From assembly GCA_052117605.1 (NCBI GenBank), contig JBQKIT010000019.1: 54,004 bases of DNA; one strand, 5' to 3'. This document shows, piece after piece, positions 1-6,767 of this stretch (its first letter is position 1; every line of letters starts with the position of its first letter). The stretch comes from CAG-791 sp000431495 (GTDB lineage Bacteria > Bacillota > Clostridia > Lachnospirales > Lachnospiraceae). A program made the position numbers and the translations under genes. The notes under the pieces were generated by a model. It saw only the letters and a list, made by a program, of their open reading frames with translations, was not told the origin of the DNA and did not search any database.

Positions 1-32
1 TCCATTATGAGGGTAGAAGTTCAGAGCATCAG

Positions 33-407
33 GTGGGAAAGGGCTGGCCGCTCGCTCCGCATTGCGGCCGTTCAGCTCCGCAAAAGGGGCCGTTAGGCTT
101 CGCTATTTGCAAGAGTCTCAGAGATGCCGCCACTGCAATCACAGAAGCCGCTGACTTTCTGGCTAAGGCGTTCAGTAATACGAGTGATGAGCCTGCAGCT
201 CCACAGCCTGAACCGGCAAAGGAGCCTGAGAAGCCGACACTCACCCTTGTGGATGTAAGGACGCTTCTTGCGAAGAAGTCCAGAGCCGGACACACAACCG
301 AGGTAAGGGCTCTGCTGCAGAAGTATGGCGCAAGCCGCCTGTCGGAGATTGACCCGGCAAATTATGAGGCACTGGTTCACGATGCGGAGGGTCTTTCAGA
401 TGACTAA
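33..407 (+). CDS. Phage hypothetical protein, 5' end uncertain or partial
   Basis: The C-terminal two thirds look like a real phage protein: a short helix-rich segment, an acidic Pro/Glu linker (about residues 50-65), then a compact helical domain containing LAKKSRAGHTTEVRALL and a conserved-looking GASRLSEIDPANYEALV end. The first 25-30 residues are read from a GC-rich, hairpin-prone stretch and do not look like protein. The frame stays open to the left edge, so the GTG used here is only a placeholder; the gene may start outside the window or be fused to a repeat. Its stop overlaps the next start by 8 bp, as in an operon. Such short proteins usually sit just before DUF2800 genes; function unknown. 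Confidence 0.6.
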   Translation: MGKGWPLAPHCGRSAPQKGPLGFAICKSLRDAATAITEAADFLAKAFSNTSDEPAAPQPEPAKEPEKPTLTLVDVRTLLAKKSRAGHTTEVRALLQKYGASRLSEIDPANYEALVHDAEGLSDD

Positions 408-1521
408 GCACGCACTCCTCTCTGCCTCATCGGCATACAGGTGGCTCAACTGCCCGCCTTCGGTCAGGCTCTCGGAAGGGACTGAGGACAAGACGAGCGT
501 GTATGCAGCAGAAGGCACTGATGCCCATCTTCTCTGCTCCTACAAGCTTGAGAAGGCACTGGGACTGCCAACAACTGACCCGACAGAGAATCTCACGTAC
601 TACGACAACGAGATGGAAACCTGCGCAAATGAGTATGCAGCCTATGTGCTTGAGCTCTATGCAAAGGCCAAGGAAGCGAGCCCTGATCCGATCGTCATGA
701 TCGAACAGCGGGTGGACTTCTCCCACTATGTACCACAAGGTTTCGGTACTGCCGACTGCATCCTGATCGCGGACCGGACTCTCTACATCGTAGATTTCAA
801 ATACGGGAAAAACGAAGTCGACGCGCATGGCAATCCGCAGATGCAGCTCTACGCATTAGGTGCTTTGGAACTCTTCGATGATCTCTACGACATCGACAAG
901 GTACAGATGACCATATTCCAGCCAAGGCTCGGAAATGTCAGTGTCAGCGAGATCAATAAGGAAGATCTTCTCTCCTGGGCTAAGAACACGCTGGTCCCTA
1001 CAGCAAAACTCGCATACGAAGGAAAAGGTGAGTATGCCGCAGGCCCCTGGTGCCTCTTCTGCCGAATGAAAGCCACCTGTCGAAAACGTGCAGAGGCCAA
1101 CATGGAGCTCGCAAAGCTCGACTTCACAGATCCGCCACTCCTCTCTGATGAAGAGATCGAGAAGGTTCTCACGCAGGTCGATCAGCTGGTCTCCTGGGCA
1201 AATGACGTGAAGGAGTTTGCTCTGGATCAGGCGATCGGCGGCAAGCACTGGACCGGCTTCAAGCTCGTCGAAGGTCGCTCCAACAGAAAGTACACAGATG
1301 ACGAGGCAGTCGCCAAGACCGTCCTCGAAGCAGGCTACGACCCTTATGAACAGAAACTCAAAGGCGTCACGGCCATGACATCCCTGCTTGGCAAAAAGCG
1401 ATTCACTGAGCTGCTCGGTGATCTCATAGAAAAGCCACAGGGCAAACCGACACTGGTTCCGGAGAGCGATAAGCGTCCGGAAATGACAACAGCAGCAGAC
1501 GATTTTAAGGAGGAAAAATAA
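400..1521 (+). CDS. DUF2800 family PD-(D/E)XK nuclease-like protein
   Basis: A 373-residue protein of the DUF2800 family, found in replication modules of Clostridia phages. Seen directly: a PD-(D/E)XK-like core (GTAD near residue 116, then DFKYGK near 132, then QxxxYA near 147) and a downstream cysteine cluster (CLFCRMKATC, about residue 210) resembling the Fe-S or zinc site of Cas4/AddB-type nucleases. The ATG at 400 is chosen over an upstream in-frame ATG because a GGAGGG precedes it and it gives the usual family start (MTKHALLSAS). It is followed 2 bp later by DUF2815, its usual partner. A role in recombination or replication-end processing is inferred. Confidence 0.9.
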   Translation: MTKHALLSASSAYRWLNCPPSVRLSEGTEDKTSVYAAEGTDAHLLCSYKLEKALGLPTTDPTENLTYYDNEMETCANEYAAYVLELYAKAKEASPDPIVMIEQRVDFSHYVPQGFGTADCILIADRTLYIVDFKYGKNEVDAHGNPQMQLYALGALELFDDLYDIDKVQMTIFQPRLGNVSVSEINKEDLLSWAKNTLVPTAKLAYEGKGEYAAGPWCLFCRMKATCRKRAEANMELAKLDFTDPPLLSDEEIEKVLTQVDQLVSWANDVKEFALDQAIGGKHWTGFKLVEGRSNRKYTDDEAVAKTVLEAGYDPYEQKLKGVTAMTSLLGKKRFTELLGDLIEKPQGKPTLVPESDKRPEMTTAADDFKEEK

Positions 1522-1523
1522 CT

Positions 1524-2093
1524 ATGTCAAAGAAGCAGATCAATCCGATGAAGGTCATCACGGGCAAGGATACCCGCTGGAGCTACGCAAATGTGTGGGA
1601 GGCCCGCGCCATCAACGGCGGCACTCCTAAGTTCTCCGTATCTCTCATCATCCCGAAGTCAGACACCGTTACCGTAGGAAAGATCAAGGCAGCCATCGAG
1701 GCAGCCTACAAAGAAGGCGAATCTAAGCTCAAGGGCAACAGCAAGTCCGTACCGCCGCTCACCGCAATCAAGACGCCTCTCCGCGATGGCGATACCGAGA
1801 GACCGGATGATCCGGCATATAAGGACAGCTACTTTCTGAATGCCAACAGCTCCACTGCACCTGGCATCGTAGATGCTGATTGCCAGCCGATCCTGCAGCG
1901 CTCGGAGGTCTATTCAGGTGTGTACGGCAGAGCTTCCATTAACTTCTATGCCTTCAACACAAATGGCAATCGTGGCATCGCAGTCGGTCTCAACAATCTA
2001 CAGAAGATCCGGGATGGTGAGCCCCTTGGAGGCAAGGCAAGCGCTGAGTCTGATTTCGCAGGCGACGATGAGGATGACGATTTCCTGTCCTAA
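1524..2093 (+). CDS. DUF2815 family ssDNA-binding-like protein
   Basis: A 189-residue DUF2815 protein. The family is generally described as single-strand DNA-binding-like and occurs directly after DUF2800. Visible: a beta-rich middle region, a GKASA linker and an acidic tail (DDEDDDFLS), the kind of tail SSBs use to recruit partners. It starts 2 bp after the DUF2800 stop behind AAGGAGG, so the two are translationally coupled. It probably coats ssDNA for the phage polymerase encoded just downstream; that role is inferred from family and context. Confidence 0.88.
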   Translation: MSKKQINPMKVITGKDTRWSYANVWEARAINGGTPKFSVSLIIPKSDTVTVGKIKAAIEAAYKEGESKLKGNSKSVPPLTAIKTPLRDGDTERPDDPAYKDSYFLNANSSTAPGIVDADCQPILQRSEVYSGVYGRASINFYAFNTNGNRGIAVGLNNLQKIRDGEPLGGKASAESDFAGDDEDDDFLS

Positions 2094-2114
2094 TCCTAAC
2101 AACTTGTAAACCCA

Positions 2115-2149
2115 CGCTGGCGGTAGTGCTCCTGCCGCCAGTGCTTTTT
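2115..2149 (+). terminator. Hairpin plus T-run after DUF2815
   Basis: CTGGCGG pairs with CCGCCAG, followed by TTTTT. It is an intrinsic-terminator-like hairpin between the DUF2815 gene and the small membrane protein. Because the same operon continues, it may be partly read through or act as an mRNA-processing or stability structure. Confidence 0.6.
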
Positions 2150-2168
2150 GAAAAACGAGGTAAATCAA

Positions 2169-2378
2169 ATGTTCACATACGAATATATGCAGCACACAGT
2201 CATCATGTTCACCTACTGGTGCATCCTCATTCTGGATTGCATCGGAATTGGCTTCTGGATCTATATGGCAGGCAAGGGCATCAAGCGCCTGATCCACTGG
2301 ATCAAAGGAAAGTTCCATAAAGACACTTTAGGCACTGCCACAAGCATGGAAGGAGGAGAATCCCATGAGTCTCTTTAA
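2169..2378 (+). CDS. Small phage membrane protein
   Basis: A 69-residue protein with one strong hydrophobic segment (about residues 8-33, rich in I, L, F and W) followed by a basic helix (GKGIKRLIHWIKGKFHK), suggesting a single-pass membrane protein with its positive end in the cytoplasm. The ATG at 2169 is preferred because GAGGT precedes it; an upstream in-frame start at 2148 would fall in the terminator loop region. It overlaps the next gene by 14 bp. No family recognised. Confidence 0.6.
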   Translation: MFTYEYMQHTVIMFTYWCILILDCIGIGFWIYMAGKGIKRLIHWIKGKFHKDTLGTATSMEGGESHESL

Positions 2379-2709
2379 GCACCTGATTCCATTCACTAAG
2401 CAGCTCCCGCCTGAGAATGTAGACCTCTTTGTCTGCTCTCATGACAGTGATCCGGACGAACGAGTCTATGGCATCATGCGGTATTTCACCAAAGGAACCA
2501 CGGTCTGCATCGCGGACCCGATCACAGGAACTTCCTGGGAGGAGCGCCTTGTTGATGCAGTTTTCAATGATCACCAGTATGAACAGACCATCACCGAGAC
2601 CGGCTACTACTTCCTCGAAGGCGACGACGGTGATTGCCATTGGATTCATTCCAGCATCAAGCCGCTTGACTCTTCCTACATCATCATAAACCCAGAAGAC
2701 GAGGAGTAA
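2365..2709 (+). CDS. Phage hypothetical protein
   Basis: A 114-residue soluble, acidic protein behind a strong GGAGGAG. No family recognised. It lies between the DUF2815 and polymerase genes and is followed by its own hairpin terminator. The central part (GTTVCIADPITGTSWEERL) looks globular. Function unknown; expression with the replication genes is inferred from spacing. Confidence 0.7.
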   Translation: MSLFKHLIPFTKQLPPENVDLFVCSHDSDPDERVYGIMRYFTKGTTVCIADPITGTSWEERLVDAVFNDHQYEQTITETGYYFLEGDDGDCHWIHSSIKPLDSSYIIINPEDEE

Positions 2710-2715
2710 TCACCC

Positions 2716-2757
2716 GCCCTGCCGGACATAAACACCTCCGACAGGGCATTTTTGTTT
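2716..2757 (+). terminator. Hairpin plus T-run before DNA polymerase
   Basis: GCCCTGCCGGA pairs with TCCGACAGGGC (10 of 11 positions), followed by TTTTTGTTTTT. A convincing intrinsic terminator or attenuator directly ahead of the polymerase ribosome-binding site. Confidence 0.7.
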
Positions 2758-2777
2758 TTGAAAAGGATGTGATCTAT

Positions 2778-5693
2778 ATGAAAGAACTCAGTATGGACCT
2801 CGAGACTTTTTCCAGTGTCGACATCGCTAAATGCGGAGTTTACAAGTATGCCGATGCGCCTGATTTCGAGATCCTGCTCTTTGGATACTCCGTAGATAAA
2901 GGCCCGGTCCAAGTCATTGACCTTGCCTCCGGTGAAGAAGTCCCAGAAGAGATCCTTGATGCTTTGACTGATGAATCTGTCATCAAATGGAGCTTCAATG
3001 CAGAATTTGAACGTATCTGTCTCTCCCGCTTCCTCCGAGATCTTGGCAGAAGCTGTAACCCATTCATTGATAACCACCCTCTTACCACGGAGCCTGCGAT
3101 GTATCTCTCGCCGGAGGGCTGGCACTGTTCCAAGGTCTGGTCGGCATACATGGGACTTCCGCAATCTCTGAAAGATGTCGGCAGGGTCCTGGGGCTTTCT
3201 GCTCAGAAGATGGATGAAGGCAAGGACCTGATCAAGTTTTTCTGCGTGCCCTGCAAGGCTACAAAGGCGAACGGCGGCAGGACCAGAAACATGTCAACTG
3301 ATGCTCTGGATAAGTGGCAGATATTCAAAGCCTACAACATCCGCGATGTCGAGGTCGAGATGGAGATCAAAGAACGCCTCAAGAACTACCCTGTCCCGGA
3401 TTCAGTCTGGGAAGAATATGTCATCAGCGAGGAGATCAATGATAACGGTGTCCTGGTCGACCAGGAGCTCATCGATCATACAATAGAGCTTGATGCCATT
3501 TCCCGGAAGAGCCTCTCCGACAGGCTCCGCTCCATCACAGGTCTTGAGAATCCGAACTCGGTCCAGCAGCTCAAGAGCTGGCTCTCGCAGAACGGTGTCG
3601 AGACAGACGACCTTGGTAAGAAGAACGTAAAGCGCCTGATTGATGAGACAGATGGCAAGGTGAAGGAAGCGCTCACGCTCCGCCTCTCTCTTGCAAAGAG
3701 CTCGGTCAAAAAATACACGGCCATGAAAAACGCTGTCTGTTCTGATGGCCGAGTCCATGGCATGTTTGTTTTCTATGGTGCCGGACGGACCGGGCGGTTC
3801 ACCTCAAAAATCGTGCAGCTTCAGAACCTCCCTCAAAATCATATGCCGGATCTCGCAGAAGCCCGGTCTCTCGTCAAAGCAGGCGACTATGATTCAGTAA
3901 GTCTCCTATACGATGATATCCCAGATACACTCTCACAGCTTATCCGGACGGCCTTCATCCCGGCTCCTGGTAAGAAGTTCATTGTCTCTGACTTCTCCGC
4001 AATCGAGTGCCGTGTCCTTGCCTGGTATGCAGGAGAACAATGGGTACTCGATACCTTCGCAAACGGCGGTGACATTTACTGCGCGACCGCCGAGAAGATG
4101 TTTCATGTTCCGGTGAAGAAGCACGGCATCAATGGCGAGCTCCGGCAGAAAGGTAAGCAAGCAACCCTCTCCTGCATTGCCATGGGTCAGCTGATCCTCA
4201 CCGATCATGGTCTCAAGCCCATAGAGACTGTCGATCTTAGTGACAGAGTCTGGGACGGCGAGGCCTGGGTAAGTCACGAGGGTGTAATCGATAAAGGAGA
4301 AAGAGAGGTAATCACTTATGAAGGACTCACAGCAACCCCTGACCACCTCGTCTACGTCGAAGGGCAACCGTGGCCAGTACACTTTGGAATCGCCGCCACC
4401 TGCCGCGCACATCTCACAAAAACCGGAAATGGTCGGGAATCAGTACGGCTGGGTGAAGATTATCAGCCCGGAGAAGCGATGGAGCCAGAGCTGGAATCAT
4501 TGCTACGTGCTGACGCAGTGTACGTCATGCGGAAATATTCAATGGACGGAGCTTGGAAATCTGCGAGAAGGCAAGTCAAAGGGATGCCAGCAATGCTCAC
4601 AACCGAGACAGATTCCGACCTGGCTCGAAAAGCGCCTGACGGCAGCCAAGCAGCGCTGCGAGAATCCAAACAGCCCGGAGTACCGGAATTACGGAGCTCG
4701 CGGAATCCGGTTTCAGTTTCCCAGCGTGATCCAGGCAGGGCTTTACCTGATAGACCTTTATGGCCTGCCCGACCGCTCCATGGAGATCGACCGGATAGAC
4801 AACAATGGAAATTATGCTCCGGGGAATCTTCGCTTTGTACCCAGGAAGCAGAACAGCCGGAATCGGAGGATTACGGTGCTCACGAGATTCGAACAGAAGT
4901 ATTGGCCATACTGCGAAAACGTGGTTACGAGGAAGCTATCCTCTGGATTGACTCGTTCTCAGATCATAAAGCAGGCGGAGCTTGCAGTCATGGAAAAGAG
5001 AAAGAACTGGCGCATCATCTCCGCAAGGCTCGACTTTATGACATCAGAAATGCCGGACGACATCATTGCTTTACCGTATCGGGCTGCTTAGTCCACAACT
5101 GTGGCTACGGCGGCTCGGTCGGTGCCCTCAAGGCAATGGGTGCACTTGAAGCCGGAATGACCGAAGATGAGTTGCAGCCTCTGGTCGCTGCATGGCGACA
5201 GGCCAATCCACATATTGTGAAGTTCTGGTGGGAGATAGACCATGCAGCCATGCGGACGGTAACTCTCCACTCGACTGAGCACGTAGGGCCTCTCACTTTC
5301 TCTTATAAGTCCGGCATGATGTTTATCACGCTTCCATCTGGCAGAAAGCTCGCCTACGTGAAACCCAAGATCGGCACTAACCAGTTTGGCAGCGACTGTA
5401 TCACTTATGAGGGCATCGGAACCACTAAGAAATGGGAGCGCCTTGAGACCTACGGCCCGAAACTCGTCGAGAACATTGTCCAGGCGACGAGCCGTGACAT
5501 CCTCTGCTACGCCATGCGGACACTCAGGTGTTGTCAGATTGAAATGCATATCCATGATGAGCTCATTATTGAAGCTGATCCAAGGATGTCCCAGGAAGAA
5601 CTCTCGAAGCAGATGAGCCGCGTCCCACCCTGGGCTCCTGGCCTCATTTTAAACGCTGACGGCTTCGAATCACAATTTTATAAAAAAGATTGA
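2778..5693 (+). CDS. Phage family A DNA polymerase with in-frame intein
   Basis: A 971-residue precursor: a polymerase of about 662 residues interrupted by a 309-residue intein. The N-terminus has a DnaQ-like 3'-5' exonuclease (MDLETFSS; then FNAEFERICL; then YNIRDVEVE). Polymerase motif A is DFSAIECR (about residue 405), motif B is RQKGKQATLS...CGYGG split by the intein at residue 466, and motif C is IHDEL (about residue 926). Splicing joins ATLS to CGYGG and restores the O-helix, so the polymerase should be inactive until the intein is removed. ATG 2778 is preferred over GTG 2769 because of the spacing from AAGGATG. It is the replicative polymerase of the phage. Confidence 0.93.
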   Translation: MKELSMDLETFSSVDIAKCGVYKYADAPDFEILLFGYSVDKGPVQVIDLASGEEVPEEILDALTDESVIKWSFNAEFERICLSRFLRDLGRSCNPFIDNHPLTTEPAMYLSPEGWHCSKVWSAYMGLPQSLKDVGRVLGLSAQKMDEGKDLIKFFCVPCKATKANGGRTRNMSTDALDKWQIFKAYNIRDVEVEMEIKERLKNYPVPDSVWEEYVISEEINDNGVLVDQELIDHTIELDAISRKSLSDRLRSITGLENPNSVQQLKSWLSQNGVETDDLGKKNVKRLIDETDGKVKEALTLRLSLAKSSVKKYTAMKNAVCSDGRVHGMFVFYGAGRTGRFTSKIVQLQNLPQNHMPDLAEARSLVKAGDYDSVSLLYDDIPDTLSQLIRTAFIPAPGKKFIVSDFSAIECRVLAWYAGEQWVLDTFANGGDIYCATAEKMFHVPVKKHGINGELRQKGKQATLSCIAMGQLILTDHGLKPIETVDLSDRVWDGEAWVSHEGVIDKGEREVITYEGLTATPDHLVYVEGQPWPVHFGIAATCRAHLTKTGNGRESVRLGEDYQPGEAMEPELESLLRADAVYVMRKYSMDGAWKSARRQVKGMPAMLTTETDSDLARKAPDGSQAALRESKQPGVPELRSSRNPVSVSQRDPGRALPDRPLWPARPLHGDRPDRQQWKLCSGESSLCTQEAEQPESEDYGAHEIRTEVLAILRKRGYEEAILWIDSFSDHKAGGACSHGKEKELAHHLRKARLYDIRNAGRHHCFTVSGCLVHNCGYGGSVGALKAMGALEAGMTEDELQPLVAAWRQANPHIVKFWWEIDHAAMRTVTLHSTEHVGPLTFSYKSGMMFITLPSGRKLAYVKPKIGTNQFGSDCITYEGIGTTKKWERLETYGPKLVENIVQATSRDILCYAMRTLRCCQIEMHIHDELIIEADPRMSQEELSKQMSRVPPWAPGLILNADGFESQFYKKD
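4173..5099 (+). other. Intein (Hint domain) inserted in polymerase motif B
   Basis: The insert starts with Cys1 (CIAMGQ, block A), has a block B TxxH (ATPDH) about 55 residues in, and ends with a block F/G (YDIRNAGRHHCFTVSG, then LVHN) followed by Cys+1 of the polymerase (CGYGG). All class 1 splicing residues are present: Cys1, block B Thr and His, penultimate His, terminal Asn, Cys+1. Flanks match polymerase motif B when the 309 residues are removed. Between the blocks the frame is a low-complexity Pro/Arg/Gln-rich stretch with no LAGLIDADG or HNH domain. That stretch is the off-frame reading of a separate endonuclease gene (4318-5091). Confidence 0.93.
4318..5091 (+). CDS. HNH-type homing endonuclease nested out of frame inside the intein
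   Basis: A 257-residue ORF in the +1 frame relative to the polymerase/intein, lying wholly inside the intein; its TAG ends 8 nt before the intein end. It has its own Shine-Dalgarno (GAGAGGT, 8 nt before ATG). Domains: CxxC (68, 71) and CxxC (90, 93) forming a zinc-ribbon-like knuckle; a YGARGI stretch near 126-130; the core DRIDNNGNYAPGNLR at 158-172 followed by NSRNRR; a C-terminal helix-turn-helix-like tail (LSSGLTRSQIIKQAE). This is the DNA-binding/HNH arrangement of free-standing phage homing endonucleases. Its ends overlap intein blocks B and F, so both frames are under constraint. It likely cuts intein-less polymerase alleles and so spreads the intein (inferred). Confidence 0.88.
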   Translation: MKDSQQPLTTSSTSKGNRGQYTLESPPPAAHISQKPEMVGNQYGWVKIISPEKRWSQSWNHCYVLTQCTSCGNIQWTELGNLREGKSKGCQQCSQPRQIPTWLEKRLTAAKQRCENPNSPEYRNYGARGIRFQFPSVIQAGLYLIDLYGLPDRSMEIDRIDNNGNYAPGNLRFVPRKQNSRNRRITVLTRFEQKYWPYCENVVTRKLSSGLTRSQIIKQAELAVMEKRKNWRIISARLDFMTSEMPDDIIALPYRAA

Positions 5694-5706
5694 GTCCTCC
5701 TTCGTC

Positions 5707-5752
5707 AATTCCTGCCCCTCACCTCCATTGGGTGTTGTAGGCAGGAATTTTT
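5707..5752 (+). terminator. Terminator after DNA polymerase
   Basis: AATTCCTGCC pairs perfectly with GGCAGGAATT, followed by TTTTT. It lies just after the polymerase stop and before the DUF4406 ribosome-binding site. Confidence 0.75.
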
Positions 5753-5778
5753 CATGTCCCAGAAAGGAGGACCTTTTT

Positions 5779-6189
5779 ATGTGCAACACAAACCACGAGG
5801 GCTATGCCGACCCTACTGCCACTTCGGCTATCAAAAACACGGAGGGTGACAGACCTATGTTTCCCTTCATGCCGATCGTCTTTATCTGCTCTCCTTTTGC
5901 AGGTGATGTCGACGGCAACACTGCAAAGGCCCGTAACTACAGCCGCTTTGCTGCAGACAACGGGTACATCCCATTTACCCCACATCTCTTATTTCCACAG
6001 TTTCTCGATGACACGAATCCCAGAGAACGTGACCTGGGGCTTCACTTTGGCAGGGCTTTCCTTCCCAAGTGCGCCGAGGTCTGGGTCTTTGGCGACCGGA
6101 TCACCTCTGGCATGAATGCCGAGATTCGGCAGGCCAAACGTAAAGGCAAGCGTATCCGTTATTTCACGGAAGATTTGAAGGAGGTTTGA
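5779..6189 (+). CDS. DUF4406 / nucleoside 2-deoxyribosyltransferase-like protein
   Basis: A 136-residue protein with the Rossmann-like fold signature of DUF4406: VFICSPFAGDVDGNTAKARNY near the start of the domain, then PFTPHLLFPQFL, and a C-terminal GDRITSGMNAEIRQAKRKGKRIRYF. The family is related to nucleoside 2-deoxyribosyltransferases and is common in phage replication modules; a role in nucleotide salvage or base exchange is a family inference. ATG 5779 follows AAAGGAGG at good spacing. It overlaps nothing and is followed within 3 bp by the next gene. Confidence 0.82.
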   Translation: MCNTNHEGYADPTATSAIKNTEGDRPMFPFMPIVFICSPFAGDVDGNTAKARNYSRFAADNGYIPFTPHLLFPQFLDDTNPRERDLGLHFGRAFLPKCAEVWVFGDRITSGMNAEIRQAKRKGKRIRYFTEDLKEV

Positions 6190-6191
6190 TT

Positions 6192-6767
6192 ATGAAGGAC
6201 AAGACAACAACCACAGTTAACAAGTATGGCAAAACAGTCACTCTGCCGCCAACCACTAAGAACAGAGATGTCATGAAGATCGCCAAAATCCTCGAAGACG
6301 CGCATATCCCTTACGAGCTTGAGTACAAATTTGATGAAGACGGCTGCCGCAGGAGTCCGTTTGACATTGCAGTCATGAAAGACGGTGAGCCTCGCCTCTT
6401 TATTGAGTACGACGGCGAGAGTCATTACCGCAGGAGCTTTTACGAAGGTGGAACCAGGCCAGAGCGGGAAATGCCTCATGTCGTAAGGAACGCTATCGGC
6501 GATGCCAAGAAGACCATGATCGCACTGAATCACAATATTCCGATTCTTCGAATCACTCCAACTCAGGATGATGCCCTTCGTGACAGAGTTCTTGGCTGGG
6601 TAGAGATCTGTGTAAATGACGCAAATCCGAAGCAGGGCAACGAAGTCATCATGATCGATATGCTCGATAAGTACGGATTCGACTTCGACTATGTACCGCC
6701 ATCAGATCCAAGTCGCGCTGAAGCAAAACGCGTGAGCGAACTCTTTTCAAAGGAGGCTAATTCATGA
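6192..6767 (+). CDS. Phage PD-(D/E)XK / Vsr-like endonuclease-type protein
   Basis: A 191-residue protein. The pattern ILEDAHIPYELEYKF, then SPFDIAV, then FIEYDGESHY, then a basic helix and IPILRI is that of small restriction-endonuclease-fold proteins (Vsr-like and EDxHD-type phage nucleases), with Asp of FDIAV and Glu/Asp of EYDG as likely metal ligands. It starts at an ATG following AAGGAGG and overlaps the VapE gene by 4 bp. It could be a resolvase-like or homing-type nuclease; the precise family is not certain. Confidence 0.6.
   Translation: MKDKTTTTVNKYGKTVTLPPTTKNRDVMKIAKILEDAHIPYELEYKFDEDGCRRSPFDIAVMKDGEPRLFIEYDGESHYRRSFYEGGTRPEREMPHVVRNAIGDAKKTMIALNHNIPILRITPTQDDALRDRVLGWVEICVNDANPKQGNEVIMIDMLDKYGFDFDYVPPSDPSRAEAKRVSELFSKEANS

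Noticed and set aside
33..110. Structured RNA at the left edge
   Set aside because: GC-rich and hairpin-prone, but truncated by the window and matching no motif I could place; not called.
3933..4412. Possible antisense gene over the polymerase/intein junction
   Set aside because: Minus-strand ORF without domain or start signal; opposite to confirmed coding in another frame.
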